Below are positions 31,009 through 44,110 of a stretch of DNA of 64,000 nucleotides, piece after piece; within the stretch, counting starts at the first letter, position 1, and every line of letters begins with the position of its first letter. The DNA is from Isochrysis galbana. Lineage: Eukaryota > Haptophyta > Isochrysidales > Isochrysidaceae. A program made the position numbers and the translations under genes. The stretch is from contig CM030942.1 of the NCBI GenBank assembly GCA_018136815.1, positions 115,976-179,975 on the forward strand, in the 5' to 3' direction. Below the pieces are notes generated by a model, which saw nothing but the letters and a program-made list of their open reading frames with translations, searched no databases and was not told where the DNA came from.

Positions 31009-32320
31009 CTAGCAACCGCGACACGCCCAGCTGCACACTCCAGTGACACTGTCCGTATCAGCGACATCGACCTGGCAATGCGGCTCTGACCGTGGGCATT
31101 GCACCGAGAAGGGCTCTACATTGGACATATTGCAAAAGACGGTGGTGTAGGTGGCATTCGTGTCAACAGAGCAGGTACCTTCTCCATTCCTAGGCATGCA
31201 GCAGCTCCACCATGGTGCGCTAGTGAAGAGCGTGATTTCAACGCAATTCAATTTTTCACAAAACTCGCACTCGCGAAACTTATCTCTCGCATCGCTGGAA
31301 ACGCCCAAAACGATGCAACCCGCGATAATCGCCTGTGAAGAAGGTGGAGAACGTTTCTGTGGGATGAGATTCAAGAATACGAGGGAACTAATGTAGGCTT
31401 TCAGGGCACGGCGAGGAATGGTCGGGCTGGACTTGGCGTACCGCTAGTCCAGCGGACCCGATGACGATGATAGCAATTTGTGCACAAGTGTACTTTCTCT
31501 TCTGAGACCTCGGGTCCATGTGCCTCTTCGAGAAAAAGACGAGGCCAACGATGAGCCCAGCGACAAGCCCACCCAGGTGCATGAAGTTGTCCACAAAAGG
31601 GGTGAGACCGAACAGGATGTTAAAGACGGTTAGAAACAGCAGTCCGACGAATCCCGAGCCACGGAATGTGCAGCGAGCCAAGAAATTGACGATGCAGTCC
31701 GCCCAAGCTGCTCCTAAGAGGCCGAAGACCGAGGCTGACGCGCCTAAGGAGATAACACCCGGAAGGAGCACAACAGACACCATGGTTCCAAAAATACCAG
31801 AGAGTACGTACAGCAGGCCGATGCGCCACCAGCCGAACATGCGCTCCAAGGGGAACCCGAGGGCGAGGATGGCCAGCATGTTGAAGAGCAAATGAATCAG
31901 GCCGACATGCAGCCAGTTGCACGCCAGGATGCGCCACCACTCGCCGCGGTCGAAGATGGCGTTGTCGTCTTTGGCACCCATCGCTTGCATCACGTATGCC
32001 GTCGGCCCGACCATCATATTGCTCTCACATGGGCTCCCGTCCGTGAAGCAGGGAGCACCGTTGCACGAGCGCGGGCAGCTGAGCGGCTGGATCTGCCATC
32101 CATTCCGGCCAATCTCGACAATGAAGAGTGCGCAGCATACAGTCATGACGAAGTAGCAGAAGTAGGGCCGCTCCTGCACCGGCCCGTTCTTCTTTGGGCG
32201 AGGTGGAGGAGGCATGCTCAGCTCCTCGTGTGCCGAGTCTACGAGCACCACGTCTGCCTGCTCAATCCCCCTCCCCTTCCCCTTGGGGCTGTACTCAGCA
32301 GCAGGCTCCATACTCAACAT
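31009..32320 (-). CDS. Rhomboid-family intramembrane serine protease with Cys-rich C-terminal tail
   Basis: Two exons on the minus strand: 32320-31442 (293 codons) and 31332-31009 (107 codons plus stop), with a 109-bp intron GTACGC...TTCACAG in phase 0; total 400 residues. A cytosolic N-terminus precedes helix 1 (YFCYFVMTVCCALFIVEI) and a Cys-rich loop. WLHVGLIHLLFNM gives the conserved H138, H143 and N147. Catalytic Ser195 lies in GASASVFG and His248 in FMHLGGLVAGLIVG, completing the Ser-His dyad. The second exon adds the last helix (IIAGCIVLG) and a luminal tail with CEFCEKLNC...WWSC. A similar Cys/Trp tail is typical of the plant and protist secretory-pathway rhomboids as I recall them. 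It would cleave membrane proteins within the bilayer. The ATG at 32320 is the first in frame. Confidence 0.92.
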
Positions 32321-33377
32321 GGTGTGGAACTGAGGAGAGGAGGAGATGAGGAGGGGGGGGGGGAGGAGGAGGAGGAGAGGAGAATGCTCGAGCCTTGCGC
32401 AGCCAATCGGGCGGGCGGAGCTGTGGGCAGAGAAGGGGAAGGGGGAGGGCGAGGGGGAGGGAGAGAGAAGAAAGGGAGAAGGGGGGGAGAGAACGGCGAG
32501 AAGGGAGAAGAGAGGGAGAGAAGAGAGAGGGGGAAGAAGACGGAGAGTGAGAGAGGGAGAGGAACACAGCGATGGGAGAGCGCCAGAAGCAGGAAAGGAG
32601 GGAGGAGAGGGAAGAAAAGAGACCCTTGGGCAGATCGCTCTCCTCTCTCTCCTCTCTCACACTTCCTCGTTTCCTTCTCTTCTCGACCTGATCTTCTCTC
32701 TTCTCCTGTTGGGGGGGTGTCTCCTCTCTCGTTCTCTCTCTCGAGCAGAGAGCTCGCCTACTACTCTCTCTCTCTCTCTCTCTCTCTGCCTCTGCCTCTG
32801 CCTCTCTCCCCTCTCTCCCTCCCTCTCTCTCTCTCTCTCTCCCCTCTCTCCCCTCTCTCCCCTCTCTCCCTCCCTCTCTCTCTCCTCTCTCCGCCCATCA
32901 CCAACGCCATATCTCCCTCTTGTTTTCTTGTCCCACTTTTCTTTAAGCCTATCCCTCCGAGGTCTCACTGAAGAGCGCGAGCGCCCGCCCAGCCCAGACG
33001 CGAGCCCCCTTCTCGCAGCCCTCGCGCGGCCTGCGGTTTATTATCATATAACTCGCGCGTTTATTCATGAAACGGCTAAGGCTCTAGGAGCGTCCCGTTT
33101 GCACCTGCCGCGGACGCCAAGGAGAAAAGCGAGCTCGGCCGGCGATGAGGGAGAGTTGTCTTGTAAACTAGCATGACGATCGACTATGGCGTCGCGCACG
33201 CAACTACGCAACTACAAATCAAATGACTAGAGTACCTCAGGCTAGGGGTAGGCATCTTTATCCGGATATTTGTCCTGGATATCTCTGGGGGGGGGTTCCC
33301 AAATGGATATATCTCGGATACTTCCTGGATATTTGGGGGGTGGGTGTGGGGGTGGGGGGATAATTTTAGCCTTTTTT
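32321..33377. promoter_or_regulatory. Low-complexity upstream region of the rhomboid gene
   Basis: On the plus strand 32335-32640 is GA/GGA-rich and 32640-32890 CT-rich, so the strand asymmetry flips inside it. The part next to the gene is CT-rich on the gene's coding strand. ORFs here are translations of the simple repeats and are not genes. GGATAT-like words at 33255-33340 and a poly-G tract near 33380 mark the edge of the inverted chromovirus segment. Confidence 0.5.
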
Positions 33378-34045
33378 GAGGGGGGGGGGGAAGGGGAGGG
33401 AAGGGGGGGGGGAGTGCCCTCGTGCCCCACCTTTCCCCTTCCTTTCTCTTTCTCCTCCCTTTGTGAGCAGCCATGGAATCTTACCTTATTTTTCGATTTA
33501 CGACTGCAAAAAGCGTGCCTTGCTCCTTGCTGAGCGACAGGGCGAGGGGCGAGGAGGAGGAGGGCTGAAAGATATGCCAGGCGAGATGGGCGCCGATCGC
33601 CTCTGCCGCCCCACAGCTCCAGCATACGCGCGCCCCACAGCTCTTGCATGCACGCGTCCCATCCTGCGCTCCTGCATGCACGTGAGTGTCGTATTCCATA
33701 CGATGACAGACTTTTACTTCTAACCGGTGGTTTATTTTATTTAAGCCTCAAGGCTCAAGGTCTCGTCGGCGACATTCTACCCCTTCTCTTACTTTCTTTC
33801 GATGTCATCAAACGTTCCACGACTGTCTTCCGTCTTCTCTTCATGCATCGGTTGTAGTCTTCCGTCTTCTCTTCGTATATCGGCGGTAGCTCCACAGCGA
33901 GGTCTGCTCTCGTTGTTCCGACTTCTCTGTTTCGCATGTCTGTGCGCCGATGAGTTGCCTTGGTGCCGACGCTTGACAGTCCGCCCTGAGTGTGGTTAGT
34001 TTTCGCCCTGTTTGGTTTAGTTCGTGTGTGTCTGTGTGACGAGGG

Positions 34046-35367
34046 TGTCGAGTCGAGCGCTACCGGAGGGCTCTGAGCCACTCCGTCGCGAGCGGCACCG
34101 GCGGCTAGCGCGGCGCTTTGTCCCTCCTCCCCACCGGGAGTCGGGTGAATGAAATTCTGGACTGGGTCGGGCAACCCCATTCGGGTGTATGGACGGGGAA
34201 CGAACGGCGAACGAAGGGCTGTGGGGCGGCGAGGCGCTCCTAGCGGCCCTAGTGTGTTGGGCTTTAAGAGATTGTTAGACCTACAAAGAACTCTTCCCTC
34301 AGGGAGGGAGCCTAGGCTGCTTGAGTGCAGCGACGCAGCGAACAACGACGGACAAAGAGCCTGAGAACAACAGGATACACCGACTCACGAACACACCGGA
34401 ATCATTCACCCAAACAAAGCAAATTATCAAGCAACCGCGACCCCAAATCACCGATAACTCAAACACGTCGCGAGAGACGGAGAGAGAGAGCGAGAGAGAG
34501 AGAGACTCCGCAGCGACGGCCGGAGCGTGTCTCCGTTGTAACTTCCCACGTAGCGGAGAGTCCGAAGGGGAGCGTCCTGTCGCGCGACCACGGCGATCAC
34601 TTTGGATACAGATCGCAACGAGATATCTTCACGACAGAGGAAATCTTGCCGTTGAGCGTGAACCTTCTAGACGCTTCTAACGAACAACCCTGAGTAGCAA
34701 CCAAGGGGAAGAAACACCAAAGGGGCCAAGGCTTGCATGTAGCTTGCATCAAGGGGAAAGATTCCCTCACCTAGGAAGCGAACCTACACCGGTCTCCAAG
34801 GGGAGATAGCAAATTAAACCTCAAATCTCGAGCGGCTAGAGCAACCGACTCGCTCGCCAAAACCTTGACCGAGAAGAAAGAAGCAAGGACCTACAAGCCA
34901 AGGGTAGCGGACCTAGGGAATGTGAGAGGAAGTTTCCGAACGCCAACGCCAAACGCCGAACGCGGGAATTCAACGAAACCCTAACCAGGCCAAGCAGAAC
35001 CTACGAAGAACAGGCCTGGACAACAACGAAAGTCAGCAGGTCCCAAGAAAGAACCGGAACCTAACAAGAAACGACAAGCCTTGCAAGAAGCTAAACAAGC
35101 CTTCACAAGGTAACTCGAGAGCCTGAGACAAGCGCGCAGCGAGTGACATGCGACCTGGCTCCTTTGGGTCAAGATTACCCGAAAGGAGGAAACCTGGAAT
35201 CTAGACCTGACAAACAGGCTAGAAGGAACGAAACGAGAACCCGAATTCTAGATCGCTAGGGACGAACCCTACCAACCTAGATGTACCTGAGCTTCACCGT
35301 GTGGCCGCACGACGAAGGACCTGGAAATAAGAGCCTAGAAATCGCATCATCTAGGATGAATGCGACA
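34046..35367 (-). repeat. Chromovirus 3' LTR in the inverted copy
   Basis: 1,322 bp, beginning (minus strand) TGTCGCATTC next to the polypurine tract CGGGGGG at 35368-35375 and ending CGACTCGACA beside the CCCTC duplication. Confidence 0.92.
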
Positions 35368-35744
35368 CCCCCCGACTAAGATCGAGACGTCTCCCGATGT
35401 CGAGCGGTGAACCTGGAAACAGAGACCTGGAACCTGGAACCTGAGCTGACCAGAGGTCAGAATCGGAACAAGAAGCAACGAAACATAGCGAGCGAAACGT
35501 GGAGACAAGAACACCCTTTGGATCCAAAGCGAGCACGAAATCGGCGGCTTAACGCGGCGGCCTCTTTCGTACGCACTGCCCCACCCACTTCTCCCTTTTA
35601 CAGGAGCTTTGCTCGGGTGTTGCGCCGGGTGTAGAGCGCAGGCAGCACGCGTTCAGCACCTCCATGATTCGCTCTTGAACTCGGAGCCCTAGCCGAGGCG
35701 TGGGGCTAGCCTAGAGGGACGGGTCCCTTACCCAAGACATGGGA

Positions 35745-38700
35745 TCAACGGGAGTGGAGCCTGGAGCGAGTGCGCGAAGACGGCGCATCGAGAACGGGAG
35801 GAAGAGGAGTATCCCTGGCCGACGAAGAAGTTGCTTCCGGGGACTCAACATCTTCTGGACAAGTCTCTTCGACGGAGCGATCATAATCATCAAGCAAATC
35901 AGAACAACGACGGAGCAACTCGGAACGAGGCTCCCAGGTGGCTCCTCGAATAGAATAGCCACGCCACTTCACGAGGTACTCGATAGAATCGCCATGGCTA
36001 CGACGATCGAGCAACTTCTCAACGATGTACTCGTCGTCAGCCAGCGGCTCTTCATCAACGAAAGTATGATACGGCCGGAGGTTCGAGATATGCACCTCCT
36101 CCTTGACTAACCGGTTCTCCAAATCACGGAGTCGGTACCTAGTGTCGGACAGAGCCTCTACGACGCGGTAGGGACCCGAGTAGATGAATTGCAACTTGTT
36201 GGCATGGCCTGGTAATCGCATGCAGACGCGATCCCCAGGTTCGAAACGAGCTGGTCTTTGAGACTTGATCGTAGCGTCACGGACTGACTCAGCCTGAGCG
36301 GCTAGGGTAGCCTCGAGAGCGCTGGACCAAGAGAGGCGGAGGCTCGCATTGAGCCTGGATGCGTACGAGCGAACGTCGGCGGACGCCGCCTCGAGAGCAG
36401 TTGGCGAAACAGACTTCGGATCAGAGAGTTGAGCGGGCAGACGCAGCTCACGCCCAAAGATCAAAGACGCTGGAGACCGGGAGGTAACACGACCGGAAGA
36501 AGCCCTCAACGAGAGGAGTAGGAACGGCAAATGGTCGACCCAATGACCGCCACCCTCGTTCGAGGCGCGCATCAAACGAATGAGCGTTTGCTGAGCGCGT
36601 TCGACGAAGCCTACACCCTCATGTCGATACGGCTCTGTACTCGACAAATCAGTCCCGGTGAGCTCCAGAATACGCGAAACAAGAACCGAACATAGATTCG
36701 AACCGGCGTCGGTTCGAAGCTGCCTAGGGACTCCATAACGCGTCACAATCAAGCGGATGAACATGTCCAAGGCTACTTCCGACGAGGGATCCCCATTCGA
36801 CGGCTCAGCCTCAATCCATCGAGTGAGCGAGTCGATGAAGACGACCAGCTTGTCGTAACCCGAGACTCCAGGCACGAAGTTGTGAGTGGGAGCCAGTGCG
36901 AGCACGTCGCAGTAGACCACATCAAAGGGGTAGGTGCCCACGGAGAGACCGGAGGGCGACGCTAGAGCCCTAGGTAGCGGCTTGGCGAGGGTGCACTCGT
37001 GGCATTCCCGGACGTAGGATGCAACGTCGGAAGACATGCCAGGCCAGTATACCCGAGTACGAAGAAGACCGGACATACGAGAAACTCCAAGGTGACCGGA
37101 GCGATCGTGGTAGGCGAAAAGGTAGCGAGACCGCAAGGAGGGCGGAACATAGAGCACTAGCGAGTCCGGGTCGGTGGAGTCAAGGACGGTGCGATAGTAG
37201 ACGAGCCCATCGTGAACGACGAAACGGCGAAACATCTTGGATGGCTGAGCGGGAGCGGGAGCGGGAGCGACAGGACTGGAACACGAATCATCTTCGACAA
37301 TGGGGCCTGAGGCGGCGGCTGGCGGAGGCGACCCTAGGCCTGATGGCTCGTGATTGACCGTCTCTCCTGAGCCTAGGAGTGGCTCTACGAACGGATCTTC
37401 CGCCAGGGCCGCTCTCATCTCTTCGGAAGTCGGCGTACCCGGAGCCAAATAACTGGACTGGATGGCGGGCCCGGAATCGGAGGCTCGACGACGAGATCGG
37501 TCCAAAGCTTGAAGCCCTCGCGCCGTAGCTACGGAGCGCGTGATGGCAGCCACCGGATGAGACCGTTCATGCTCGGCTAGAGACTCTGAGCTAGGCTCAC
37601 GTACCGCTAGCGGCGCTGGGCCGGCGAGTGGTTCGTCTTCGTGTTCCGGCTCCAGGGATGCTAGCCGGGACAGCCCGTCAGCATCCTGATGAACAGCTCC
37701 TGGTTTATGTTCGACATCGAACCGGTACTCAGCCAACTTGAGAGCCCACCGAGTCAGCCGAGAGGCTGGCCCACCGGCTACTTGATCCTTCATGGTATGC
37801 AGCCATCGCAGCGCGGAGTGGTCGACGACTAACTTGAACCGACGCCCCCAAAGGTAGGGTCGCCAATTTCGGATTGATTCCAGGGCAGCCAAGAGTTCGA
37901 TCTCGGTCACCGTCCAATGGCGTTCGGCCGAGGTGAGACTGCGAGCGTAGTACCCAACGACTCGTTCACGGTTATCGTCTCCTAGCTGCGAGAGGATGCC
38001 GGCGATACCCAACTTGCTAGCCCCATCGGTCTTGACGATGAAGGGCCGATCATCCCTGGGTGGAGTCAAGACGGGCTCCGAAGTGATCGCTGTCTTGAGC
38101 TCTTGGATAGCTCGGCGACACTCCTCGGACTGGGACTCCTTTGCCACGTCGCAGCCCTTCCGCGTGAGAGCAGTGAGAGGAGCAGCCTTAGCGGCGAATT
38201 GGCGAATGAATCGACGGTAGTAGGAGCAAAGGCCGAGGAAAGATCGAACCGCTTCCATGGAGTTGATGGATGACGGGTCGATGTCGGCGACAGCTGCGAC
38301 CTTCTTCGGGTCCATCTTGAGACCTTCCCTCGAGACAACGTGACCGAGGTACTCCGTAGAGGTGGCAAAGAAGACACACTTGGACATCTTGCAGGTCAGG
38401 CCGGCCCACTCTAGCCGCTCGAGAACTAGGTCTAGCCGGTGAAGCATTTGCTCGAACGAAGCTTGTGCCCTGGCCTCTTCGGAAGGACCCACGCCCGTTG
38501 ACCAGATGCCCACATCATCGAGGTAAGGCATGCAGATCTCCCACGCTAGCGCACCGAGAACGATGTCCATCAAGCGGCACATGTAGGAGGGACCTGATTG
38601 GATGCCGAACGGTAGAAAGTTGAACTCGTATTTGCCGCGGTGGGTAGTGAAAGCGGTGATATGTTTGTGCGACTCTTTGATCGGGATGCCCCAAAAACCA

Positions 38701-41700
38701 GAGGCTAAATCGAGAGTACATAAAAAGAGAGAACTGAGCGGCCCTTGGCCGGACGCTAGCCTATCAATAGCCTCTACAATGAGGGGTAGAGGGCTATCCT
38801 CGACGCGTAGCTTGGCGTTCGTGTCGCGGTAGTCCACGCAGAATCGAACGGAGCCATCTTTCTTGCTGACCAGGACTACTCGGGAAGCCCAAGCCGAATT
38901 TGACTTGCGAATAATGCCGGCGGCTTCCATCTTGGCTACCTCCTCTTCTATGATGAGCTCGCCTGCGCGGCCCACTCTAGACGGAGCATGCCGGTGAGGA
39001 ACAGCGCCGGGGTTGAGTGGCAACTCCACCTCGAGAACGTGCGTATGGTTTGGAGCCCCCGGGTGCAACGCGAAAGCTTTGATGCGCCGGGCCAAGAGTT
39101 GGCGTACTTCTTCTCGTTGATCGTCGGAAAGAAGCCGGTCTGGATCGATGGTGGCTGAGTCGAGTAGAGATCGTTGCTCCTCGCTCAGCGCGGTGACAGG
39201 GTCACCATCCCCCTCGCTTCCAGTCGTAGTCCAGCCCCGGTGCAACTTGAAACGCACCTGGAGCGAAGCTATCGGATGCAGAGACGGCAGGGTCAGCGCA
39301 TTGACCCCGGTGTGGACGATCGTCACCGCGATGCGATGATCTTCCGTGGGCGTGACCACCGTGGGCATTACGAGAGGAGACGAATCGAGAGCCTCGCGAT
39401 TTGGTAGGCGGTCGACCAGCATCGCGCAGTCCGAATGATCTCGGAGAGCTAGCGGAACCCTGACCCAGATGGTTGCGCGGTGGAAGGCAGGAATCGTCAC
39501 CGCTTGCTCCGTGTAGAGAAGATATTCGGACGAGGTAGACGCCGGAGCTTTGGCCGCAAACTCGTCGGCAGACTCAAAGAGAGGTGTATAGAGTGGCTGT
39601 CTAGCATCAGCAGCAGCCTCACCCTCCGATCCGGCCGGGATCTCTCGTGTTGCCGTCGACCTCTCCAGAAAGTCGACAGTCAGCGGCTGACCGGGTGACA
39701 TCGAGATAGCTCCGACGAAGCCGGCGTCCGCGACTGGGGGCGGCGCCGTGGAAACTCTGACTACGCATTCGGAAAGGACTCTTGAAGAGTCTTCTGCATC
39801 GCCAGAGGCCGGACGGAGGCGGAGGCTTCCCTCTGAGCTCGCGGCGTCGAGAGAAATGGTAGCGGAGTGAGCGGCCAAAAAATCGTTCCCGAGCAGAAGC
39901 ATCGGGTTCCCTTCGATGACCGCGAACGAATGACGGAAGAGGCGACCGGACAAGGAGAAGACGAGGCTAGCCCGGCCCCTAGTGATGAGAGGAAGGCCGT
40001 CCGGCCCATGTAGGTTGGGGACGGTAGCGTCCGATACGCGTTCGACGCAAGCGTCTTCAGGTAGTCGATCGAGAAGAGCAGTGGTGATTACTGACGGGCC
40101 CGCTCCAGTGTCAGCCAGGGTGCTGTTCACCGTGAGGGCAACGTCCGGGAGAACGAACCCTTGAGCTGCGCGGTCGCCATCGGCACGGCAGACCACGAGA
40201 TCGCGGACATAGAGGCAGTGACGAGGGTAGAGCGGCGGCGGCGTGTCCGCGATAGATTCTACTGGAAGCGAGGTTCCGGCTCCGGGTGACGGGGTGGTTG
40301 GATTGGAGGCTGGCCTGGACGGAGAAGATTCATCGACGTGGGGCACTCGCTCGATAGCAGCGGCTACCGTCTGCGGCACGAATGGTATTGAAGAGTATGG
40401 GGATGCCTTTGCCGAACTAGAGGGGTTAGGCACGCCATCATAGCCTAGCCCTCGACGGTCCGTCGGATGCCGAGGTTGATCCATTTGGCGTGACCATTCC
40501 TTCTCCAGGGACTTCTGCAAGTCTGTCTTCGGAAGCTTCGACAACTCGGAAAATCCGGCCGCACTGAGGCCCCTAGCGGTAGCCCCATCGCAATACAGTG
40601 CCCGTGGAGTATCCTCTTCTTCGGCGGCGTCGGAGGGCTTGGTCTCGAGGGTCTGCATGCTCCGGTGTTCTGGCATCTCGGGCGTGTCATCTTCTCCCGA
40701 GTCGGGCCCAACATCCCAGGTTTCGAGTGGCCTTTCGGCTACGACCGAACCGGTCGGTTCGGCCACTCCTTCGTCGCCAGCCGTGAAGGAGGCGCTCGGA
40801 GATAGTGCATTGATGCCTTGAGAGCCCAGTCGAGACAAGATGGAAGGTTCCGACGGCTCCGCAGCTGCCGCTTGCTCAGCGATTTCTTGGGCGATGGAAG
40901 GCGTGACATCCTGCCACCGATGGACCCCCGAAATTACATCACGATCGAAGACCTGCCACTTGCTGCGGCGCTTCTTCACCGTGTTTGGAGGGCCTGGCGT
41001 TGTAGAGCGGTCCCTTATGGGCCACTCCCACGGCGTGAAGCGGTCTCCTTCCGCCTCGGCCTCGTCTTGCGATACGTTTGTTTCCGAGTCCTCCTGATGA
41101 AGCAGGCGAGAAGCATCGGCAACGGGGCCTGCGTCCGGGATCACGACAACCGAATCAGACACTGGCGAACCGCTGGGAGGCGTGAGGTGAGAGCTAGAAG
41201 CTGCTTCGCCTCTCCCCTCCATGAAGCGAGCCAGAGCCGTCCTCGGCTCAGCCAGCTCGAAACCGGTCGAGCAAAGCGAAGGGCGTTCTCTCAAGCTGGC
41301 AGCTGCTTGGGAAATTGCCCAGTCCACCGTGAAGTCGAGCGAACGCGACGCCTTGGCTTCGCGCGCATAACGGCGCAAGACCGGCATCCACTGGGCCGCC
41401 ATTGCACCGGCAATGCCCACATAGGTGCGGCTGCGAAGGGCGCCACGGTGGGGCGACGGCGATAGATCCGCCATCGCGGATAGACGTCCCTCGACAATCT
41501 TCGAAGGCTGCAGGGGCGGGAGTGAAGCCGTCAGGTACAGGCCAGTTGCTTTTTGATGGCCCGTGCCGTGCTGCCACGGCTGCACAAACTGCCGCGGTCG
41601 CAACCCCCCGACTAAGGCAGAGGCTTCCGCGTGCATTCGAGGATTTTCGACGGCAACGAAAGGCGCGTCGGCGCTTGCCATGGCGAGGAAGACTCTAGCG

Positions 41701-43290
41701 GCGGATTCGAGAGCCTGGCGACGTCCCGGTTCCCGATCGAGCCACTGGCAACTCACCGCCGACAAATACGTGCACGGCGGATGCGCGACCACGAGGTCCC
41801 AACCGAGATTTTGAATGTGAAGAGCATCTCCGCAGAAGTGGGGAATGTAGTCGATCTCCGACGGTCGTAGATCGCACGTCGCGACGTGCGCTCCGGCAAG
41901 TAGGAACATCGAAGACACGACCCCGCTAGCTTCACCGACGACTAGAACGCGGGGTGGAGGAATCCCCTCGGCCGCGTCGAGCGTCACGGCGTCGTGGATC
42001 GCCGCTAACTCAGCGCAAAGCTCGTCAAAATGCGTCGGCAACACGGCAGAGGGTGATGAATGAGTGCTCGCGTCCGGCCGCCGCAAGGCTAGAGCAGCTT
42101 CGGCGAGATGGCGGGGCAAGATGACGAAGGAACCGCTAGCCCGGGCACGGGAGGCGGCTAACATTTGGAGCTCGCGCGTAGGGGCGCGGGCAGCTTCAGT
42201 AGACTTGGCGGCCGAGGAACAACCAACCACGGCGATCCGGTGGATGGCCTCGGCAACGGAATTCAGGGGAAGGAGGTCGTCGCCCTCGAGTTTCGGTGGG
42301 CTAGACCTGAAGGGGGTTGGCTCCGGCGGGCGATCCCTGGAACGGGGATCCTCCGGAGAGCCGAGAGAAAGAGGAGACGCCGGCGTCCGTATGGTGCGCG
42401 ACGAGGGATCGTAGTCGACGGCCCTGCGTCTCCCGAGTCTGCGGTGGCCACGGCGTGAGCGCGGAAAGCCGCAGCTCCCTTGGAACTTCATCTTCATTGA
42501 CTCCGGAAGCCGACCCTTCCGGGTCGGGAACCAGATCAGAAACGAGAACGGGTGCAACTTCGAGACGAGAGAATGAACACGATGACGGAGAAATATAACG
42601 AACCGGGGAGAGAGGTGAGGAGGAGGCACTAGTCTCCGCCTCCACTGCACGAGAACCTACGGTAGACAACGACAATTTGTCCGCAGAGCGGCTCCGGCTA
42701 TGGCCCTTGGGAGAGAGGTCTCCAGTGGGGTCCCGCCGGGAAAGAGCAGAAACAGGTAAAGCAGCAACAACGTTTTCGGACGCGGCAGCGGCCACGTCGG
42801 ACCTATCCATAGAACCTAGAGCAGAAGATGATACCGAGTCGACAGCCCTCGAGGGCTTCACAACTGATTGTTTACGAAACGAAGAGACCGAAGACGCGTC
42901 GAATCTACCTAGCCCACCCCCTTGGGCAGGGCCGTCGGGGGGTGAATCCAGGGATGAAGATGCGTCGAAAGACCTAGGAGAATTAGAAGAAACCGAAGAC
43001 AGCATAGTATCCGTAGAAATAGATTCCAAGAGGGCAGCGAGCGAGAATCGGCCCCTAACATCCTAATAGCGTGCGGAGTAATGAAGAACTTGTAGACGTA
43101 CACGAATTTCGGAGAGTCGGGTCGCGACTATCTCCGGGGCAAACCTGTTTCCAGGAGCCCGGGTCAAGTGTCGACTCCGGCTTCCGAGATTAGCCGTTCG
43201 GCGGGGGCTTCAGCCGGCGAGGCGGCTCCCACCGTCGAGGACTGAATAGAGCTAGAGACAGGGGGAGAATCGCCGCGTTGACAGCTCTTC
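35745..43290 (-). pseudogene. Pol of the inverted copy: intact C-terminus, broken N-terminus
   Basis: The frame from about 42425 down to the stop at 35745 encodes the methyltransferase-like domain (42018-41358), protease, RT, RNase H, integrase and a complete chromodomain ending in an Arg/Ser-rich tail (RTRSRLHSR). Relative to copy 1 there are single-base deletions near 42426 (CAGGGGCC to CAGGGCC) and 42486 (GAAGGTT to GAAGTT). Further differences near 43035, 43083 and 43190 break the N-terminal region. Most lie in homopolymers near a contig end, so sequencing error is as likely as real decay. Confidence 0.85.
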
Positions 43291-43300
43291 TCCCCAAGCG

Positions 43301-43400
43301 NNNNNNNNNNNNNNNNNNNNNNNNNNNNNNNNNNNNNNNNNNNNNNNNNNNNNNNNNNNNNNNNNNNNNNNNNNNNNNNNNNNNNNNNNNNNNNNNNNNN
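43301..43400. other. Assembly gap (100 N)
   Basis: Exactly 100 N; left side is chromovirus pol, right side a CT microsatellite. The sequences on the two sides are unrelated. Confidence 0.99.
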
Positions 43401-43655
<255 letters not shown>

Positions 43656-43734
43656 ATCAGATCAAAACAGGGGAAAACACGCCGAAACGGGGGGGGCATG
43701 GGCGCGGACGCGGCGCCCGAGCCCTTCTCCGGCT

Positions 43735-44110
43735 ACGGCGGCTTCCCCGGCGCTCCCACGGCGCTCGGAGGGCCGGAGCGGTACGCGAGGAGGCTCGGAT
43801 AGGAGGGCTGGGCTGCTGCGGTCGCCATCGGCGACGGGCCGGGCCGACATTATGGCCCGGCGGCTATCGCGGCCCCTACGCCCCTGTGCATCCCTTGTGG
43901 GCCCGGCGCCAGAGCTACGGCGGCATCGCGGGCGCTCCGACGGCGCTCGGAGGGCCGGAGCGGTACGCGAGGAGGCGCGGATCGGAGGGCCGGGCTGCTG
44001 CGGTCGCCATCGGCGACGGGCCGGGCCGACATTATGGCCCGGCCGCCATCCTGCCCTGTGCACCTGTAGCGGGCGCGGTGCCCGAACCAATCTGCGGCTA
44101 TGTCGGCTTC
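43735..44110 (+). repeat. About 184-bp GC-rich tandem duplication, possibly coding
   Basis: Two units share GGCGCTC-ACGGCGCTCGGAGGGCCGGAGCGGTACG and CGGTCGCCATCGGCGACGGGCC, followed by a partial third. Translated on the plus strand each unit reads a Gly/Pro/Ala-rich GAPTALGGPERYARR segment, but unit one has an in-frame TAG (43799-43801 area) and the units are not in one frame. It may be a decayed exon of a repetitive protein. The stretch 44240-44638 shows no gene. Confidence 0.5.

Larger units (their letters stand above)
33380..43300 (-). mobile_element. Second chromovirus copy, inverted, cut by gap
   Basis: This is the reverse complement of about 20140-30047, including the host flank, the GAGGG (CCCTC) target duplication at 34041-34045 and the 3' LTR at 34046-35367. 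Gag and the 5' LTR are absent because the contig ends at 43300 inside the start of pol. Differences from copy 1 are few and mostly single-base losses in homopolymers. Because flank and target duplication agree, this is not an independent insertion. Confidence 0.9.

Noticed and set aside
32346-33176. Long plus-strand ORFs of Arg/Glu/Gly and Ser/Leu repeats
   Set aside because: They are direct translations of GA and CT low-complexity DNA upstream of the rhomboid gene, open in several frames on both strands.
33380-43300. Independent second transposition of the chromovirus
   Set aside because: Host flanks and the CCCTC target duplication are the same as in copy 1, which rules out a separate insertion event.
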